64,000 bases of DNA from Entoloma clypeatum (Eukaryota; Basidiomycota; Agaricomycetes; Agaricales; Entolomataceae), in assembly GCA_963565915.1 (NCBI GenBank), contig OY751493.1, forward strand, positions 1,550,001 through 1,614,000, read 5' to 3'. The notes under the pieces are model-generated. The model ran no database searches. It was not told where the DNA came from and was given only the letters and a program-made list of their open reading frames with translations. The position numbers and the translations under genes are program-made. Below are positions 46,572 through 56,793 of the stretch, in pieces; position 1 is the stretch's first letter, and every line of letters begins with the position of its first letter.

Positions 46572-46672
46572 TTCGGTCGTGCAAACAATATGAGAGACAC
46601 TGTAGATGTGAAATGGGGTGGGAAATCCAAATCTAAAGTCAGTTTTTCAGTCCGAGTGGTGGTTCCCAAGTT

Positions 46673-47222
46673 ACTAACATCAGCCCACACATCGGTCAGG
46701 GCCACCTTTCGGTCACCTCCAATATCTCCCTCAAACTAGGGTAAAGTAAGCTCAAACTTTTTCTATGGCCTAAAGTACATTCCTTTAGTCCATTCTGCAT
46801 GTAATTTGTGTCTAGAACAGAGCCTCCAACGAGGTCGAATTGAGGCCACTTGTCACGCTGGCCGACAGATGCCGCATCAGAGCTTGAAACAGATCCTGAG
46901 TGTGTTGCGTCGATTAACCCATGTTGCTATTGCACAGTTCCGACAGCCTTATAATTTCCATCAGCCAAATTGACCCCCTCGTAATTCAGCAAGCTGCCTT
47001 GCATTCTATCAACTATATAATCCATATCTATATATTCTCCGTTATATCACCATTCTAATCTAGTAATGTACAGACATAGCCGCGAATCGAATACTTGGTT
47101 GTCGTTGTGCCAAAGCTTGCGTCGTTTGGGCACTGCGGAATTCGAATTTTGACCTTTTCGGGAGTGTGACATACTGTGACTGACCGAAAGGTGGCCTGAC
47201 CGATGTGTGGGCTGATGTTAGT
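46673..47222. repeat. Long inverted repeat pair (~42-base arms, ~465-base spacer)
   Basis: The sequence at 46673-46715 (starts ACTAACATCAGCCCACACAT, ends CCTTTCGGTCA) reappears as its reverse complement at 47181-47222 with a single extra G in the left arm. This arrangement fits terminal or subterminal inverted repeats of a small DNA element. No transposase and no clear target duplication are visible. Confidence 0.6.
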
Positions 47223-47648
47223 ATAGCCATTTTGATGAAAATATCTTGAATAAAGTTTTTTTTTTTCTGGATTTTTTTCTGCACTGCACGGACCATTCCG
47301 CACAACTTTGCAAAAAAAATCAAGATCCCCCCCTCTTTCCTTTTAGGAAGGAGGTCAAGAAGTGTCTAGAAAAATCTGGAAAAATTATTTTTTGATCTCC
47401 TCAGGCAAATTCCGACCTTGGGTAAAAAATTCCAGTCCCGCCGCCCCCTTGGCAAATACTATCACCTATGATTCAGGATGACAACATTAGTGCATGGAAC
47501 ACTGGCAAGAGGCAACTCAGCCAATTGACAACCACCACTATTGAGGCAAACACATGTTTTCCTTCAACACCTTTTGCAATGATTCTGCTGGTTGTAGACA
47601 CTGTAGTACCCATCCATTTCTCTGTGTTGATACTCCTCTCTCCTCAAG

Positions 47649-48659
47649 ATGCCCTCCAAGGCCTCGAAACGTTGAAAGCAGATACCTGGGGGTTTACCCC
47701 TAGCATCAGCTCCGATGCAACCTCTCAAGGGTTTACCCTCTGAGACGGCCTCTCACAAGCCTGAACCTCTCCAGGCCTTCATTTCTTTCCAGGAAGGCTT
47801 CAGCCCTCCCCCAACCCCTCTCTCGTTTGCCCAGTCAGACCTTCTCTTTTTGGCTGTGCGTGACGAGTCCCATATCGATCCTGACATTGAGTTGCCATCT
47901 TCTGCTGTGTTTTATGCAGTACAAGATGAGACTCCGTCTCCCACCTCCTCTGCCCCTTCTGGTGTGGATTGGTGGAAGTCTCTCCTTGCTGGCTTCAAAT
48001 CCCAGCAACACTACAGTTTTGGTGGCCCATTTGCCACGCTCTCTCCTGATTACCAGAAGGTGATCACTCTTATTACGGATTCTCTTCTGGACTTCGCTGG
48101 AAAGTTTCCTCATCTCCCTCCTCCCCCTCTGGCCAAGAGGTCTTGCTCGACGCAGACCCCCTCTGCCTCCCTCCAAACATGTGGCACCCAGGTGTGTCCG
48201 CCTCCCCTCACTCATGAGGTTGCGGCTATGCAAGCTGCATCTCAAGCGTCTCTTTTGGCGTCTACCCAGACATCACCCCCTCCATGTGCCTCATACGCAT
48301 CAGTGGCGATACAGGCCCAGGCCTCCCTGCCCCCGACTGTGATGCCCGTTCCCATACCCAAACCAGCGGCCACCCCATCGCTCCTCTTCTCCCCTGTTGT
48401 CTCTCCAGTGCTCACGCACTTCTCAGTGGAAGACAACCTTCCCTTGCTTTTCCCTCTTCAGATGTACAATGTACCTCCCAGGCAGTATGGCAAGCACGCT
48501 CCCCTGCCCCCGGTGGGAGGCTACGCGGGGTTCTTACCCCGCATGCCATTCCCATCCCCTCTCCAAGGCGCCCCCAGGGCAAGCCACACACGCCACCTGT
48601 GGGAGCTCATCCCTCCTCCTAGTGGTTCTGTCTCTCCAGACTCGTATTTCTCTGGAATA
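47649..48659 (+). pseudogene. LINE ORF1-like protein, N-terminal piece (copy 1)
   Basis: Starts MPSKASKR, followed at once by an in-frame TGA (47673-47675), then stays open for about 315 codons. The protein is Pro/Ser-rich with spaced Gln-Thr pairs (SCSTQTPSASLQTCGTQV, LLASTQTSPPPCASYASVAI). The same style appears in the minus-strand frame at 63.2-64.0 kb, so both belong to one repeat family. The frame that continues beyond the copia insertion differs, so at least one frameshift also exists. No catalytic domain is recognisable; a nucleic-acid-binding Gag-like role is inferred. Confidence 0.6.
48655..48659. repeat. 5-bp target-site duplication GAATA (left)
   Basis: GAATA directly precedes the left LTR and is repeated directly after the right LTR (54491-54495), as expected for copia integration. 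Confidence 0.95.
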
Positions 48660-48971
48660 TGTTGAAACTTTTCCATCACTTAGATTAGATTAGATTAGAT
48701 TACATCACGTGACCATTTACATATCTTCGATTACATACTTATTTGGTTGGTACAAACAGTAGTACGGTATATAAGACCAGGAAACTGTCAATATCAACAA
48801 GTTGTCTCTTGACTCTTAACCAGCTCCATCACTCTTATCAGCCTCAACCGCTCTCACCAGCCTCACCCTCCCAAACCATGTAAGCGGCTAGAATGGTTAA
48901 GTAGAGTACTTCCACACTGTAGCTGTGTTGCTCAGTACCCCTGTGGCTAGCGCCCAGGTGGAACTTCAACA
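48660..48971 (+). repeat. Left LTR of copia element
   Basis: 312 bp, TG...CA ends with 7-base inverted termini. It contains an ATTAG/TTAGA pentamer run near 48680-48702 and a TATA-box-like TATATAAG at 48768-48775 that could drive transcription. Confidence 0.95.
48768..48775 (+). promoter_or_regulatory. TATA-box-like element in the left LTR
   Basis: TATATAAG about 200 bases before the LTR end; the same octamer is preserved in the right LTR. Assigned from position and sequence only. Confidence 0.5.
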
Positions 48972-49328
48972 GGCTATGGGCCCCGGATAGCAGAGGGACT
49001 TGGGAACGCTGGCAACAGCAAGTACCTGCCCACTCTACCCTGGTTGACAGGAGAACCGATCGCAAGATCTAGGTTCTGAGTCATACTTCTTCACATATGA
49101 ACCTGGGAATGTCATTACGACAAGTACCTGTCATGAAGCATCCCTAAGGGGATTGACTTAGTACACATCATGTGGAAACGTTGATCGTACCTCATACACT
49201 TCTGACAAAAAGGGTTTTTCCCACAACTGCTATTCCTGAAGGGAATATGTTATGAGGAATCATTTATTTGTTTTCTCTAAAATCAAGAACATCACTGATT
49301 GGGAAAACTCCTTTTAGACTCATTAAAA

Positions 49329-50519
49329 ATGTCTACCTCTCGCTCCGCCCTCGACTCCATCACCGTCTTTGACGGCATCGACTACCAGAGTTGGGCCGAG
49401 AAAATGAAATCCTATCTCCTCCATCAAGGAGTCTGGCACATCGTATCTGGCGACATTGAGCGCCCTGACATCGCCGACTTTACGGTCACGGTCTCCACCC
49501 CTGCCTCCGCCACCTCTACATCTGCAACCCAACCTCCAGTGGTCACCACTACCGTCGACCAATCCGCCTTCCACAAAGAAAGGAAGATTTGGATCAGGGA
49601 CGACGACATGGCTCTGGGTTCCATCCGCCTCAAAGTCTCCGAGGCAATCAGGAGGCACATCAAGGACGCCAAGTCCTCAAAAGACGCCTGGACATCATTG
49701 AAGGGCACATATTCAAAGGTCTCCCCCGCCACCATATTTGGCGATTTCAAAGCCGCAGCCTCTTTCAAACTGTCTGGTTGGGACCCTGTGCCGGAAATCG
49801 AGTGCCTTGGGTCACTCTTCACTTGCCTTAGCGACTCAAAATTTGTTGTGCCTGATCTGATGCAGGCTATGATCTTGGCAAGTGCCATTCCTGACGCTTG
49901 GTTGTCTCTCTCCACCGCCCTCTTTCAGGTCTACGATGCTGATGACTTCACATGGCAGGCCGTCACCGACAGCATCATTTCAGAGTACAGGCACAAGTAT
50001 GCGATAGGGTCTACTCGGGCATCCAACGAGCAGGCCCAGAAAATCTCCGGGACTAAGCGAAAGGGGCAAGACCCCAAATGGGAAAAGCAGACAGCACCGA
50101 GTACCTCGCAGAACAATGCTGACGAGCAGCCTAACTCGACCAACCCAAGTACCGCTTCTGAAAAGGGGGGGGGGGGGGGGGGGGGGTGCTGGCGCAACCA
50201 GAAAAAGTGCGCCAACAACGCGGACAACGAGTCCGACCACGCCGAGGAGATGGTCGAGTTCATCGCACCAGCCATTGAGCTACCCCCTCATCATCCTGCT
50301 CCTTGTCCTCTACCCCCTCGTCGCCCTGCTCCTTATCATGCACCGTCCTTCACCACCGTAACCAGTCGCGGAAAGACTTCCTTTACTGAACAACCTGAAT
50401 CAGAAAGAATGCAGTCACTACTGCAACACATGAACCCTCCTCCTTCCCAGTACACCGGGCTTCCTTCTGGAAAGCCGTCAGTGTGGAAAAAGAACGAGAG
50501 GGTGAGAAAACTCGCCTGA
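49329..50519 (+). pseudogene. copia Gag region
   Basis: Starts MSTSRSALDSITVFDGIDYQ with the typical copia Gag N-terminus (YQSWAEKMKSYL) and the UBN2-like core (AWTSLKGTYSK, EIECLGSLFTCL). Where a CCHC zinc knuckle is expected there is instead a run of about 22 G (50167-50188), translated as poly-Gly, followed by CWRNQKKCANNADNES. The knuckle seems deleted, or the tract is misassembled. The frame ends at TGA 50517-50519, but the same frame continues into pol. Confidence 0.85.
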
Positions 50520-50639
50520 GAAATCGGCGCCCGACCCTCTGGGTCAAATCTTTGTATCTTGGACACCATCATTCCAGACATTGACGAGAGGCCAACTAAA
50601 CAGCGTTGAGTAACTCTGCCGTTAGACCAATCACTGCGG

Positions 50640-53600
50640 ATGATGGACATAGACCAAGAACGGATGGGGCCAGACGAGTTTGTGGATGAGTTTGAACTAG
50701 ACGGTTCGTCAAACCCTTCTTTCAAACCTTACCAAATGCGGAATGCTAATTATGTCTCTCAACAGACGTATAATATATTAGCTAGTACCAGTACAGAGTG
50801 CGTAGATCACTTCAGCAGTGATCTACACAAAAAATATATTAAACATTTTGCCTCTTGTACACATTGTAAGGAAAAAGAACGTGCGCAATGGATCTTAGAT
50901 TCCGGTGCCTCTTTACACTTCACCTATGAGTTTAAGGACTTCGCATATTATAGACCTCTCACAGTCAAGCGTTTTGTCCAAACTGCAGCTAAAGGGAAAA
51001 AACTGGAAATTCTCGGAGTTGGGGCCGTTCCAGTACGGCACATCCTAAATGGGGAAGTTAAAACCCATCTTCTCAGACCAGTGTTCTACATCCCGGACAT
51101 GGACACACATCTATTGTCCCTAGGCGTCTTCCTTAACCATGGTTACAAAGTAGACGGGACTTGTGGAGAAATCAACATCTCCAAAGGGCTGAGCAAAATC
51201 CAGTTTTTGCCCCACATCCTTGGTCAAACCATTTACTGGTTAGACACTGAAATACGCTATGACCAGATCCATGCGATCTCAAGCGAAATCACTGTCAAAA
51301 CATGGCACAAGCGCCTTGGTCACCCAAATGATCAAGCACTCCGAAAGACTCCCACCAGTACCAAAGGGGTACCTGAAACACTAGTACATGAGAAATCACA
51401 GGAAAGTTGCACAGGTTGCCTCAAAGGGAAAATGCTGAATCAGTCATATCCCAATTCGATGACAAGGGCAACCAAAACCTTTGATATGATCCATTCCGAT
51501 CTCAAACAGATATCCACGGCATCATACCATAAATATAAATATTTCCTCACGTTTTTGGACGATTTTTCATCCCACGTCTGGGTTGTCTTGCTTAGAAAGA
51601 AGTCGGATGCCATCATGGCACTGCGACAATTTCTTGCGATGATCCAGAATCAGTTCGCTGCCATTCCTAAAAAATGGCGAGTTGATGGAGGTGGAGAGTT
51701 TGACGAATACAAGGATGTACTTGCTGATCATGGAGTTCTGATCGACATCACGCTCCCGTATCAGCACCAGCAGAACGGTAGAGCAGAACGGATAAATCGA
51801 ACCCTGTGGGAGAAATCTCAGGCCTTGCGCTTCGACGTGTGCTTACCCCCTATGTGGTGGGAATTCTGTTTGGAACATGCAGCATTTCTCTACAACAGAA
51901 CCCCCATGCAGCGTCTCGAATGGAATACCCCTTACTTCAGGGTGACCAATGAGATCCCCGATATGTCAAGCATCAGAGTCTTCGGATGTCAGGCATATGT
52001 GTATATCCCAAAGGAAAAATGTAGAAATTCCCTGGAGTCTAGATCTCGATTGATGATTTATCTCGGATCAAAACCAGGGGTCAAAGGATACCGTTTCATG
52101 GATCCTGAGACTAATACAATTTTCATGGGTGGGAAAGCTATCTTTGATGAAAGCAAGTACCCTAGATGCCACATCGACCCTTTGCCAGAAAACCATCCAG
52201 AAATGGAGAACCCAGAACCGGCTGATGAGTTTGAGGACCTCATTCCCGGAAACGATGACAATGACAGTCATTACAAAAAACCTCACGACCCTGTTCCCAC
52301 TGGACAGGATCACCCTGAATCAGACGATGACTTGCCATCTAGCGAGCCCGATGATGAACCACGAGTACCCACTCTGGAACCCGAACAAGTACCAGATCGA
52401 CCAATCAGGGAACGTTGAGTTCGGAGAATGCCAGGTAGCATCTATGGGGAAGACACCCCTGCTTCTGATCTTGAAAAAATGGATTGAAGATGTAGATTAG
52501 GCGGTCAAACGGCATGGATGAACGATCTCCTAATGGAGGCAATCTCTATCCAAGTGGGCATCATCGAAATGTCACACAAAGATATATACTCTCTTCCAAA
52601 CAAAGAAGATTGGTATGCGGCAGAACGAAAAGAGCTAGACATGCTCAAAAGCCGTGGGGTGATCACGGAGTTAGTACCCCTACCTACAGGGAGGAAAGCT
52701 CTAAGGAACAAATGGGTTTACAACGAAAAATCCGATGGGCATTTGAAAGCGCGCCTTGTCGCAAAAGGTTTCTCACAGGTAGAAGGGATCGACTTCAATC
52801 AGATCTTCTCACCAGTAGTGAGGTACGAGACCGTCCAGTTGATTCTGGCATTGACAGCCCTTGAAGGGTGGTTCATGACATTCTTGGACGTCTCATCAGC
52901 CTTCCTCTATGGAACACTCCGTGAGGTAATTTACATGTGACAGCCTGAGGGCTACATAGTAAAAGGGAAAGAACACTTCGTGTACCGACTATACAAAGCC
53001 CTATACGGACTTAAGCAGGCCGCATTAGCCTGGTGGAGGGAACTCGATTCCTCCATGAAAAAGCTCGGTTTTGTCCAGCTTCACTCCGACGCGGGAGTTT
53101 TCATTCACACAAGTACCAAAGGGAAAACTGTAATCGCCGTCATTTATGTTGATGACTCTGCTTTTCTCGGCACAAACTGAGAGTACACGCTAGAAAAGAA
53201 GAAGGCCTTCATGACAACATGGGAATGTAGGGACCTAGGCCACCTAGTGTCTAATGGGGAACCGAAAGAATTTCTCTCAATCCAAATAAGGCAACATGGG
53301 AAGAAGATCTTCATTGATCAAGTACCTTACCTTGAGAAAATTCTCGCACGAATGGGGATGAGCGAATCCAATGCCACCCACACCCCACTCCCGACGGGCT
53401 ACAAACCCATGAAGTCCGAAGATGAACCCAATGCGGAACTCAGATCCAAGTACCAATCCGTCATCGGATCACTGTTGTACTTAATGATCGGGACAAGACC
53501 CAACATTTGTTTCGCTGTGATCAAAATGTCCCAATTTTCCACAAACCCTACCAAACACCATTTAGAAGTGGCAAGGGATATTTGCAGGTATTTGAAGGCA

Positions 53601-54110
53601 ACGAAAGATTACGCAATCATGTATGATGGTGATTCTGGGAAGGGAATCTACGCATTTACAGACTCCGATTGGGCGTCAGACAAAAACACCAGAAAATCCA
53701 CCACTGGTTACTTCATATCGCTGGCGTCTGGAACAGTAACATGGGTTTCATCAGCGCAAAAAACCATTGCCCTCTCTTCCACAGAAGCAGAGTACATGGC
53801 GCTATCAGATTGCAGTCGCGCAGTGACATGGCTTAGAAGCATGCTTGCCGAACTTGGGATGCAGATCGGATCAGTTGCAATCTATGGAGACAACAATGGC
53901 TCCGTCTTTATCGCATCCAATCCTGTAACTGAGAAGCGATCCAAGCACATTGACGTGCGATTCCACTTTGTCAGAGAAAAAGTATCTGAAGGGATTATTA
54001 TGGTTGAATTCATCGAAGGAGTGAATAACCCTGCAGACCTTTTAACTAAAAATCTGGGGAAAATCCTCTTCAACAAGTTTATCCCATACTTTGGATTACT
54101 TAAAAACTAG
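50640..54110 (+). pseudogene. copia Pol (protease, integrase, reverse transcriptase, RNase H), interrupted by TGA codons
   Basis: Same frame as Gag throughout. Protease: WILDSGASLHFT. Integrase zinc region WHKRLGHPN...CTGCLKGK, then the catalytic core with HSD, VDGGGEF and GRAERINRTLWE giving the D-D-E residues. Reverse transcriptase: NKWVYNEKSDGHLKARLVAK, DVSSAFLYG, ALYGLKQAALAWW and YVDD. RNase H: FTDSDWASDKNTRKSTTGYF and STEAEYMALSD, ending PYFGLLKN. In-frame stops, all TGA, at 52416, 52485, 52938 and 53178 split it. No frameshift is seen from 50640 to 54110, so it was functional until recently. Confidence 0.93.
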
Positions 54111-54171
54111 ATGAAGAAAGAGTACCTATATGGGAAAAAGTAAGATGTATTTAGAAGTATGTACTAAATAT

Positions 54172-54178
54172 GGGGGGG
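54172..54178 (+). other. Polypurine tract of copia element
   Basis: GGGGGGG directly before the TG start of the right LTR, in the expected place for plus-strand priming. Confidence 0.75.
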
Positions 54179-54490
54179 TGTTGAAACTTTTCCATCACTT
54201 AGATTAGATTAGATTAGATTACATCACATGACCATTTACATATCTTCAATTACATACTTATTTGGTTGGTACAAACAGTAGTACGGTATATAAGACCAGG
54301 AAACTGTCAATATCAACAAGTTGTCTCTTGACTCTTAACCAGCTCCATCGCTCTTATCAGCCTCAACCGCTCTCACCAGCCTCACCCTCCCAAACCATGT
54401 AAGCGGCTAGAATGGTTAAGTAGAGTACTTCCACACTGTAGCTGTGTTGCTCAGTACACCTGTGGCTAGCGCCCAGGTGGAACTTCAACA
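54179..54490 (+). repeat. Right LTR of copia element
   Basis: 312 bp. It differs from the left LTR by four substitutions; three are CG against CA, one is C against A. Confidence 0.95.
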
Positions 54491-54495
54491 GAATA
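54491..54495. repeat. 5-bp target-site duplication GAATA (right)
   Basis: Matches 48655-48659. Confidence 0.95.
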
Positions 54496-54812
54496 TCCTC
54501 CCTTCCCCTCACGCACAGCGATCACAGTCCGTATCATTTGTCACAAGACAACAACTGCAGCTCATTCCACTCGTCTTAGGTCTCATCTCCCAACATCTTC
54601 AAAGAACTCTTCGAGGCCCCCCCCCCCCCCCTTTCAGTTCACACTGGCGCCCTCACAAACGCCAGACCCCACCCTGGAAGGGCAAGGGTAAGCTTGCGAA
54701 CCGCCCTCTCCCTGTGTCTTTGCCACCTAAACCAACATTTGATGCTTTCTCCCCCCAATGCTCCCCATCGCCTTGCTCATCCGACTTTGGGTCGGATGGC
54801 GAGGAGATCCCC
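54496..54812 (+). pseudogene. LINE ORF1-like piece between copia and LINE copy 2 insertions
   Basis: Continuation of copy 1 after the copia element. It is open in the frame that reads SSDFGSDGEEIPSRAF and is rich in Pro, Lys and Ser (RQTPPWKGKGKLANRP). Its last residues continue at 56794 across the LINE copy 2 insertion as RELKKSLELFPPSPSG. Confidence 0.5.
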
Positions 54813-54825
54813 AGTCGTGCCTTCC
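54813..54825. repeat. Target-site duplication of LINE copy 2 (left)
   Basis: AGTCGTGCCTTCC, repeated at 56781-56793 as AGTCGCGCCTTCC (one T/C difference at a CpG). Confidence 0.8.
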
Positions 54826-55103
54826 TTTTTTTTTTTTTTTTTGTGTCAACAATTTATATACTGGTACCCTGAGGGCAGTCCGGTCGCCTACTACTACAAG
54901 TCGGCAGTAAAGAATTTTAACGTGCATGTGGGCTAGCACAGAAATGTCAAAAAATAGAAAAGACAGTACAGCAATAAGATGCAATCAAAGGAATACAGAG
55001 GAGAGCATACACCAAAAGTAACATGATATGTAGAGAGAGACGACATACATGTAGCTGGATACTCCTTGAGGGGAGTATGACTTTAAGCGTCCCCATGACC
55101 AGT

Positions 55104-56276
55104 TCACACCTCTCCATCATCGCAGCTGCGGCCAGAGGCAGGGGCTTTCCGATGAGTACCGGTTTCCCCGGTCAAGGGACATACATGGAGGTTGAGCCCA
55201 GATGGCTCGCCCCTCAAATATCGGGCCATGATCCAGCCCCAGTCAAAACGGTGCTGCCAAAACTGACAGCGTGGAGAGTTGGCAGTGTGAGGTTTGCTGC
55301 AGTTCTTGCAATGAGCGTTGTGAGGACAAGGAGTCCCCTCGGCGGTGGGAGGAACAGGAGGGTTCGCATCAGGGCGTCCCTTGCAGCAGGTGGCAAGAGA
55401 GCAATGGTTTTCTTCGCTGTGAGGACCTCTACAAATGGGGCAGAATACACACGTGGAGTTGCAGAAGTTCGTGTTATGTCCCCATGAACAACAGCGGGTG
55501 CAGAGAGGCATACCAATCTTCATGGAGGCCTTTGTTGCAGAAGTTCGTGTTATGTCCCCACGAACAACAGCGGGTGCAGAGAGGCATACCAATCTTCATG
55601 GAGGCCTTTACCATGATTGAGCTCTGGAATGAGTTGACATGGCGAGAGATGTGTGTGGCCAGTGGGAGAAGGTCTACCGTAGTATCCTTCACATCCACGA
55701 CAACAACGATGGAGCGGCGTGAGGAGCCATTGGACATGTTGTAAGGGCGATGCCTAGCAACAGGAGGTGTGTTCCGCCCAGGTTGGGGGTTCACAGGGGG
55801 AGGAGGAGGCAGGGGGCCACTAGGTGCCTGGGCAGCACGAGGCGGCCAGAGGGGGGAGGGCGAGGGGGGCCAGCAGGGGCACAGTTCGGTCCAGGGGGTT
55901 CCACGTCCAGGTCCATGGCACCACCACCTGTAGCAGCACCAGCAGCCGGATTAACCGGGGCCGCTGCAGGGGCAGTGGGGGGAGGAGGTCGAGGAGGAGG
56001 GGGTCGGGGGGGCCGACATGTCAGAGGAGGGGGAGGGGGAGGCAAAGCAGCCACAGCCTCCGCCAGGGTGTAAAGGCCAATGTCGTTAAACTTCATCGCC
56101 ATGTGTTGGTAGACAGGACCAAAAAGGTCCTTTGCACCTGGATTGTCACAAAAATGTTGGAGAGTCTCAGGTTTACTCACCCACTCTACCAGATAGCCAA
56201 AGACCTGGGTGGCCGCTTCAATGTCAACGCTGTTGGGAACCGCCCCAGCGCCAGAGGAGTTATTTGATCCAGGCAT
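55104..56276 (-). pseudogene. LINE ORF1 (Gag-like, Cys-rich zinc-finger protein), broken
   Basis: Starts MPGSNNSSGAGAVPNSVD (56276), with a Pro-rich linker, then a Cys/His-rich domain: MPLCTRCCSWGHNTNFCN, CPICRGPHSEENHCSLATCC, CPHNAHCKNCSKPHTANSPR and CQFWQHRFDWGWIMARY. Such multi-finger ORF1 proteins are common in Agaricomycete LINEs and bind the element's RNA. Two breaks: a frame change in a C-rich run near 55850, and a 76-base tandem duplication (55459-55610) that shifts the frame after the first finger. Confidence 0.8.
55459..55610. repeat. 76-bp tandem duplication inside ORF1
   Basis: Two units (55459-55534 and 55535-55610) each containing GCAGAAGTTCGTGTTATGTC and CATGGAGGCC, with one mismatch (CAT/CAC). 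The period of 76 is not a multiple of three. Confidence 0.92.
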
Positions 56277-56780
56277 TCAACCACAGATCCTAGGAGGGGC
56301 AAGAGGGTGGTAACTCGCTCGAGAGAGGACAGAGGAGAAGGAGAGGGAGAGGGGGAGCTGGGGCTCGACCCCTGTTGGGCCTTCTTTCAGACTTGAGGGA
56401 ACACACTTGCGGATGGCAGAGTGCAAGCATGAGCTTCAGCTTGGGAGCGAGCATTATGTTTGGCGGAGGTTTCATAGCGCCAGTTGGTCATGCTAGAGAG
56501 AGCGGACGGCTCCTGGGGGAGTTCACTCCACATGGATTCATCCTGTTGTGAAAGGCTGGGAGTTGGAGCACGAGAGGGAGCAGGTGCCCCCCCCCGACCC
56601 CCCAACCTCTGGATCGGCCTGATCTCGATGCCATTGTATAAACGATGACAGGGAGGAGGCCTGGAGAGTGTTTTGATACCGATCAGAATGCTGGATGTCG
56701 CGCGATGTGGCAATAAAGCAAGGTGTTGGCTCCACTGGTGGCTGTGCACGTGGTGGTAGCGGATCAAGAAGTGATGATGC

Positions 56781-56793
56781 AGTCGCGCCTTCC
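56781..56793. repeat. Target-site duplication of LINE copy 2 (right)
   Basis: AGTCGCGCCTTCC, matching 54813-54825 with one difference. Confidence 0.8.

Larger units (their letters stand above)
45807..47648. other. AT-rich intergenic zone between P450 gene and repeat island
   Basis: About 1.8 kb without a supportable gene. It contains a hairpin-type repeat (46476-46571), a 42-base inverted repeat pair (46673-46715 and 47181-47222) and T-rich runs near 47255-47280. These suggest old, non-autonomous transposon remains. Confidence 0.5.
48660..54490 (+). mobile_element. Ty1/copia LTR retrotransposon, nearly intact
   Basis: 5.83-kb element with 312-bp LTRs bounded by TGTTGAA...TTCAACA, a 5-bp target duplication, one long gag-pol frame in the order Gag, protease, integrase, RT, RNase H (copia order), and a G7 polypurine tract before the right LTR. 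The LTRs differ at only four positions, so insertion is recent. I could not recognise the tRNA primer site after 48971. Six in-frame TGA codons make this copy non-autonomous. Confidence 0.95.
54826..56780 (-). mobile_element. LINE-like ORF1-only element, copy 2
   Basis: Minus-strand insertion of about 1.95 kb. Its A tail is seen on the plus strand as a T run (54826-54842), followed inward by the family tail GTATATAAATT (reverse strand). It has a 13-base target duplication and an ORF1 with CCHC-type fingers (55104-56276). There is no room for an ORF2. Minus-strand open frames at 56290-56795 (CFIATSRDIQHSD) may be 5' leader or an upstream reading frame. Confidence 0.75.

Noticed and set aside
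48886..48960. tRNA-like segment in the LTR (GGCTAG...CTAGCGCC)
   Set aside because: It does not fold into a cloverleaf with D, anticodon and T arms that I can justify; it is part of the LTR.
49329..54110. Stop-codon reassignment (TGA as sense codon) in this organism
   Set aside because: Host genes in the window use TGA as their normal terminator, so decay of CGA codons explains the pattern better.
55459..55610. CRISPR-like short repeats
   Set aside because: It is a two-unit tandem duplication inside an ORF in a eukaryotic genome; no spacers.
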